Shown here in pieces: positions 62,341-64,000 of a stretch of 64,000 bases of DNA. The stretch is from Craterostigma plantagineum (taxonomy: Eukaryota > Streptophyta > Magnoliopsida > Lamiales > Linderniaceae). Below the pieces are notes generated by a model. The model saw only the letters and a list, made by a program, of their open reading frames with translations, did not search any database and was not told where the DNA came from. The position numbers were made by a program, and so were the translations under genes. Position 1 is the first letter of the stretch. Each line of letters begins with the position of its first letter. The stretch is taken from NCBI GenBank assembly GCA_027422505.1, contig JAPQWV010000127.1, positions 1,426,001 to 1,490,000 on the forward strand. Reading direction: 5' to 3'.

Positions 62341-62550
62341 ACTCCCTCTGTTCCAAAATACATGTCGTTTAAGGATATTACACGCATATTAAGAAATAAC
62401 GTAAAATCTCAATTTTACCCTTAATTAATTATCTTATCTAATTTAATTTAACAATTTCTATTAAATCTAAGGGGTAAAACGGGAAATAATCAATATTATT
62501 TATCTTGAAAACCGTAAAACGACATGTATTATGAAGCAGAGGGAATAGTA
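62341..62550. mobile_element. Stowaway-like MITE
   Basis: Inverted ends: left ACTCCCTCTGTTCCAAAATA followed by CATGTCGTTTAA; right end TTTTAAACG-type complement, reading AAACGACATGTATTATGAAG then CAGAGGGAATAGTA. The CTCCCTC...GAGGGA ends and flanking TA are typical of plant Stowaway elements. No coding capacity, 210 bp. Confidence 0.75.
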
Positions 62551-62602
62551 GTTATCTAAAATATAAGACGATGCTATAAAAAAACATAATATTTAGAATA
62601 CC

Positions 62603-63142
62603 TGTTGAAGATGACCTTTGGGTCTATAAAAGTGACGCATTCAAGCATATGGACAAGGTTCACGTGGGTTTGAAAAATAATAAGGACAAAAGGTGATAAA
62701 AAGAAATAATAAATAAGAAGAAATCAATTTGTATTCTTTGAGAGGAGCCGCATGGATAGACAAATAAGTGCACCTATATTGAATAAAAGGACGTTCATGA
62801 GGTAAGCACTTACGTACAAGCCCATACAGGTTCGCCTATAAATAGGCTACTCGAGCGAAGGAAATAAATCACCAACCACATCTGATCTTTCCTCTGATCA
62901 TTATATATTTATAGTTTCTTTCTCCTAAGTCGTTGTAGCTGTCATTTATATCACGTCAGTGTACGTGTTTGTAATCTCTCCACATAATAAAGAAGTTCTA
63001 CCCTCCGGCCCGTGGACGTAGGTCATTCTGACCGAACCACGTAAATCTCGTGTCATTGTCCAAATTTATTTTTCGTCTCTTTTATTTATTATCCTCATTT
63101 TTCGGGCAAAATAATTATCGGAGATTTCCGCATGTCCTAACA
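62603..63142 (+). mobile_element. 5' LTR of a Ty1/copia retrotransposon
   Basis: A 540-bp LTR that starts TGTTGAAGATG and ends CATGTCCTAACA. It holds a TATA box (CCTATAAATAGG, about 62836-62847) and an AATAAA signal at 62986-62991, matching U3 and R. It is followed directly by the primer-binding site and gag. The 3' LTR lies outside the window, so LTR divergence cannot be used for dating. Confidence 0.85.
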
Positions 63143-63145
63143 AAT

Positions 63146-63158
63146 TGGTATCAGAGCC
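63146..63158 (+). other. Primer-binding site for initiator tRNA-Met
   Basis: TTGGTATCAGAGCC, four bases after the LTR, is complementary to the 3' end of plant initiator tRNA-Met and is the usual PBS of copia elements. Confidence 0.85.
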
Positions 63159-63181
63159 AACCCGATTTATTTTTAGCCACC

Positions 63182-64000
63182 ATGACGATAACAAAGATGT
63201 CAATTGAAAAGTTCGACAGAAATGTCAACTTTGCAATGTGGAGTCTCAAGATGGAGGCCATACTCATTCAAGACGGTTGCGAGGTGGCGCTTGAAGGCGC
63301 AAAGAAGAAACCAACCGAAATGAAGGACGATCAATTTAATGAATTGGACAAGAAAGCCAGATCGGCTATTATATTAAATCTCTCGTACGAAGTTTTACAA
63401 GAAGTTGCCACGGAGACGACGGCCATGGGTATGTGGGATGCGTTAAAAGCTATCTACATGAAGAAGACTAAGGAGAATCGGCTTTATTTAAAGCAGAAGC
63501 TATACAGTATGAAAATGACGGAAGGTACTTCTATACTCTCGCATCTCGATAAATTCGATTCTATCATTATTGATTTGGCGAACGTAGAAGTCAAAGTGAC
63601 GGACGAAGATCAGGCCATAATATTGTTGTGTTCCCTTCCCTCGTCTTTAAAGCATTTTCGTGACACTATTATATATGGAAAAGATACGATATCATATTCT
63701 AGTGTCAAATCCGCTTTACAATCGAAAGAACAGATAGACAGGGATATTACGGGAGAAACAAGTGGTAGCCAGGCAGAAGGTCTGTTTGCACGGGGAAGAC
63801 CAGAGCGTAGAGACGCTGAAAGTAGCAGAGCTAAAGAAAGGTCGAAATCCAGGTACAGAAATAAAGTCTGTAATTTTTGCAAGAAAAAGGGACACATTAA
63901 AGCTGATTGTTTTAAATTAAAAAATAAGGAGAAAAATAATCAGCAATTTAATAAACCCGCTGAAGCTAGTTTAGCTGCTGATGAGAGCGATGGAACTATT
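63182..64000 (+). CDS. Copia gag (partial, runs off the window)
   Basis: The frame opens with ATG at 63182, 24 bases after the PBS, and stays open for 273 codons to the window edge. It contains the UBN2/retrotransposon-gag signature (FAMWSLKMEAIL, MWDALKAIYMKK, YLKQKLYSMKM, SHLDKFDSII, CSLPSSLKHF) and a CCHC zinc knuckle (CNFCKKKGHIKADC) at about residues 232-245. Gag packages the element RNA; protease, integrase and reverse transcriptase would follow in the same frame. No stop or frameshift is seen, so the element may be young. It appears to be an ordinary plant retrotransposon. Confidence 0.88.
   Translation, partial: MTITKMSIEKFDRNVNFAMWSLKMEAILIQDGCEVALEGAKKKPTEMKDDQFNELDKKARSAIILNLSYEVLQEVATETTAMGMWDALKAIYMKKTKENRLYLKQKLYSMKMTEGTSILSHLDKFDSIIIDLANVEVKVTDEDQAIILLCSLPSSLKHFRDTIIYGKDTISYSSVKSALQSKEQIDRDITGETSGSQAEGLFARGRPERRDAESSRAKERSKSRYRNKVCNFCKKKGHIKADCFKLKNKEKNNQQFNKPAEASLAADESDGTI

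Overview
The window is nuclear DNA of a flowering plant, most likely a eudicot. Genes are split by short GT-AG introns, intergenic DNA is AT-rich, and many families are plant-specific: MYB3R, P-type PPR proteins, an HSL-like LRR receptor kinase, a NOXY2-like protein, and a Ty1/copia element primed by initiator tRNA-Met. The species cannot be named from the sequence. From memory, many genes match Arabidopsis loci in the At4g31.8-At4g33 block and the related At2g25 block, so this looks like an ordinary conserved gene-rich segment with a repeat-rich right edge.

Layout. 0-3 kb: the 3' end of an unidentified gene, a small DUF863-like gene with a 16-His tract (copy 1 of a duplicated block), and a secreted 8-cysteine LTP-like protein. 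3.4 kb: a near-perfect 70-bp-arm foldback. 4-8 kb: a PP2C phosphatase and NAA50. 8-17 kb (minus): a mitochondrial HIBCH-like hydrolase, a PP2C60-like phosphatase, and a four-exon 5' fragment of the TFIIH helicase gene XPB1. 17-28 kb: a PPR gene, an ECA4-type clathrin adaptor, a coiled-coil gene, and an LRR receptor kinase. 30-36 kb: organellar Trp-tRNA synthetase and plant cereblon, divergently transcribed. 36-50 kb (minus): NOXY2-like, PTH2, a GT47 exostosin, a MYB3R and an Mpv17/PMP22 protein. 50-59 kb: a second PPR gene, GET2, a B-box-like gene whose intron carries a retroelement, and an acidic/lysine-rich conserved protein. 59-64 kb: a palindromic MITE, a decayed copy 2 of the DUF863-like block with a 0.9 kb insertion, a Stowaway-like MITE, and the 5' LTR plus gag of a copia element cut by the window edge.

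How the genes relate. There is no operon-like or evident gene-cluster system. Most genes are housekeeping: N-terminal acetylation, valine breakdown, organellar translation, peptidyl-tRNA recycling, ubiquitin-ligase substrate reception, tail-anchored protein insertion, endocytosis and cell-cycle transcription. Several promoters carry TGGGCC/GGCCCA (site II-like) motifs.

The main structural observation is a step in reading-frame integrity. Nearly every conserved gene between about 4 and 28 kb needs one or more single-base corrections. The genes between about 30 and 59 kb splice into intact proteins, with only two or three doubtful spots. This favours a consensus-quality change over biological decay. 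I did not find an undescribed multi-gene system. The most unusual items are the split 8-cysteine protein, the foldback, the XPB1 fragment and the duplicated DUF863-like block.
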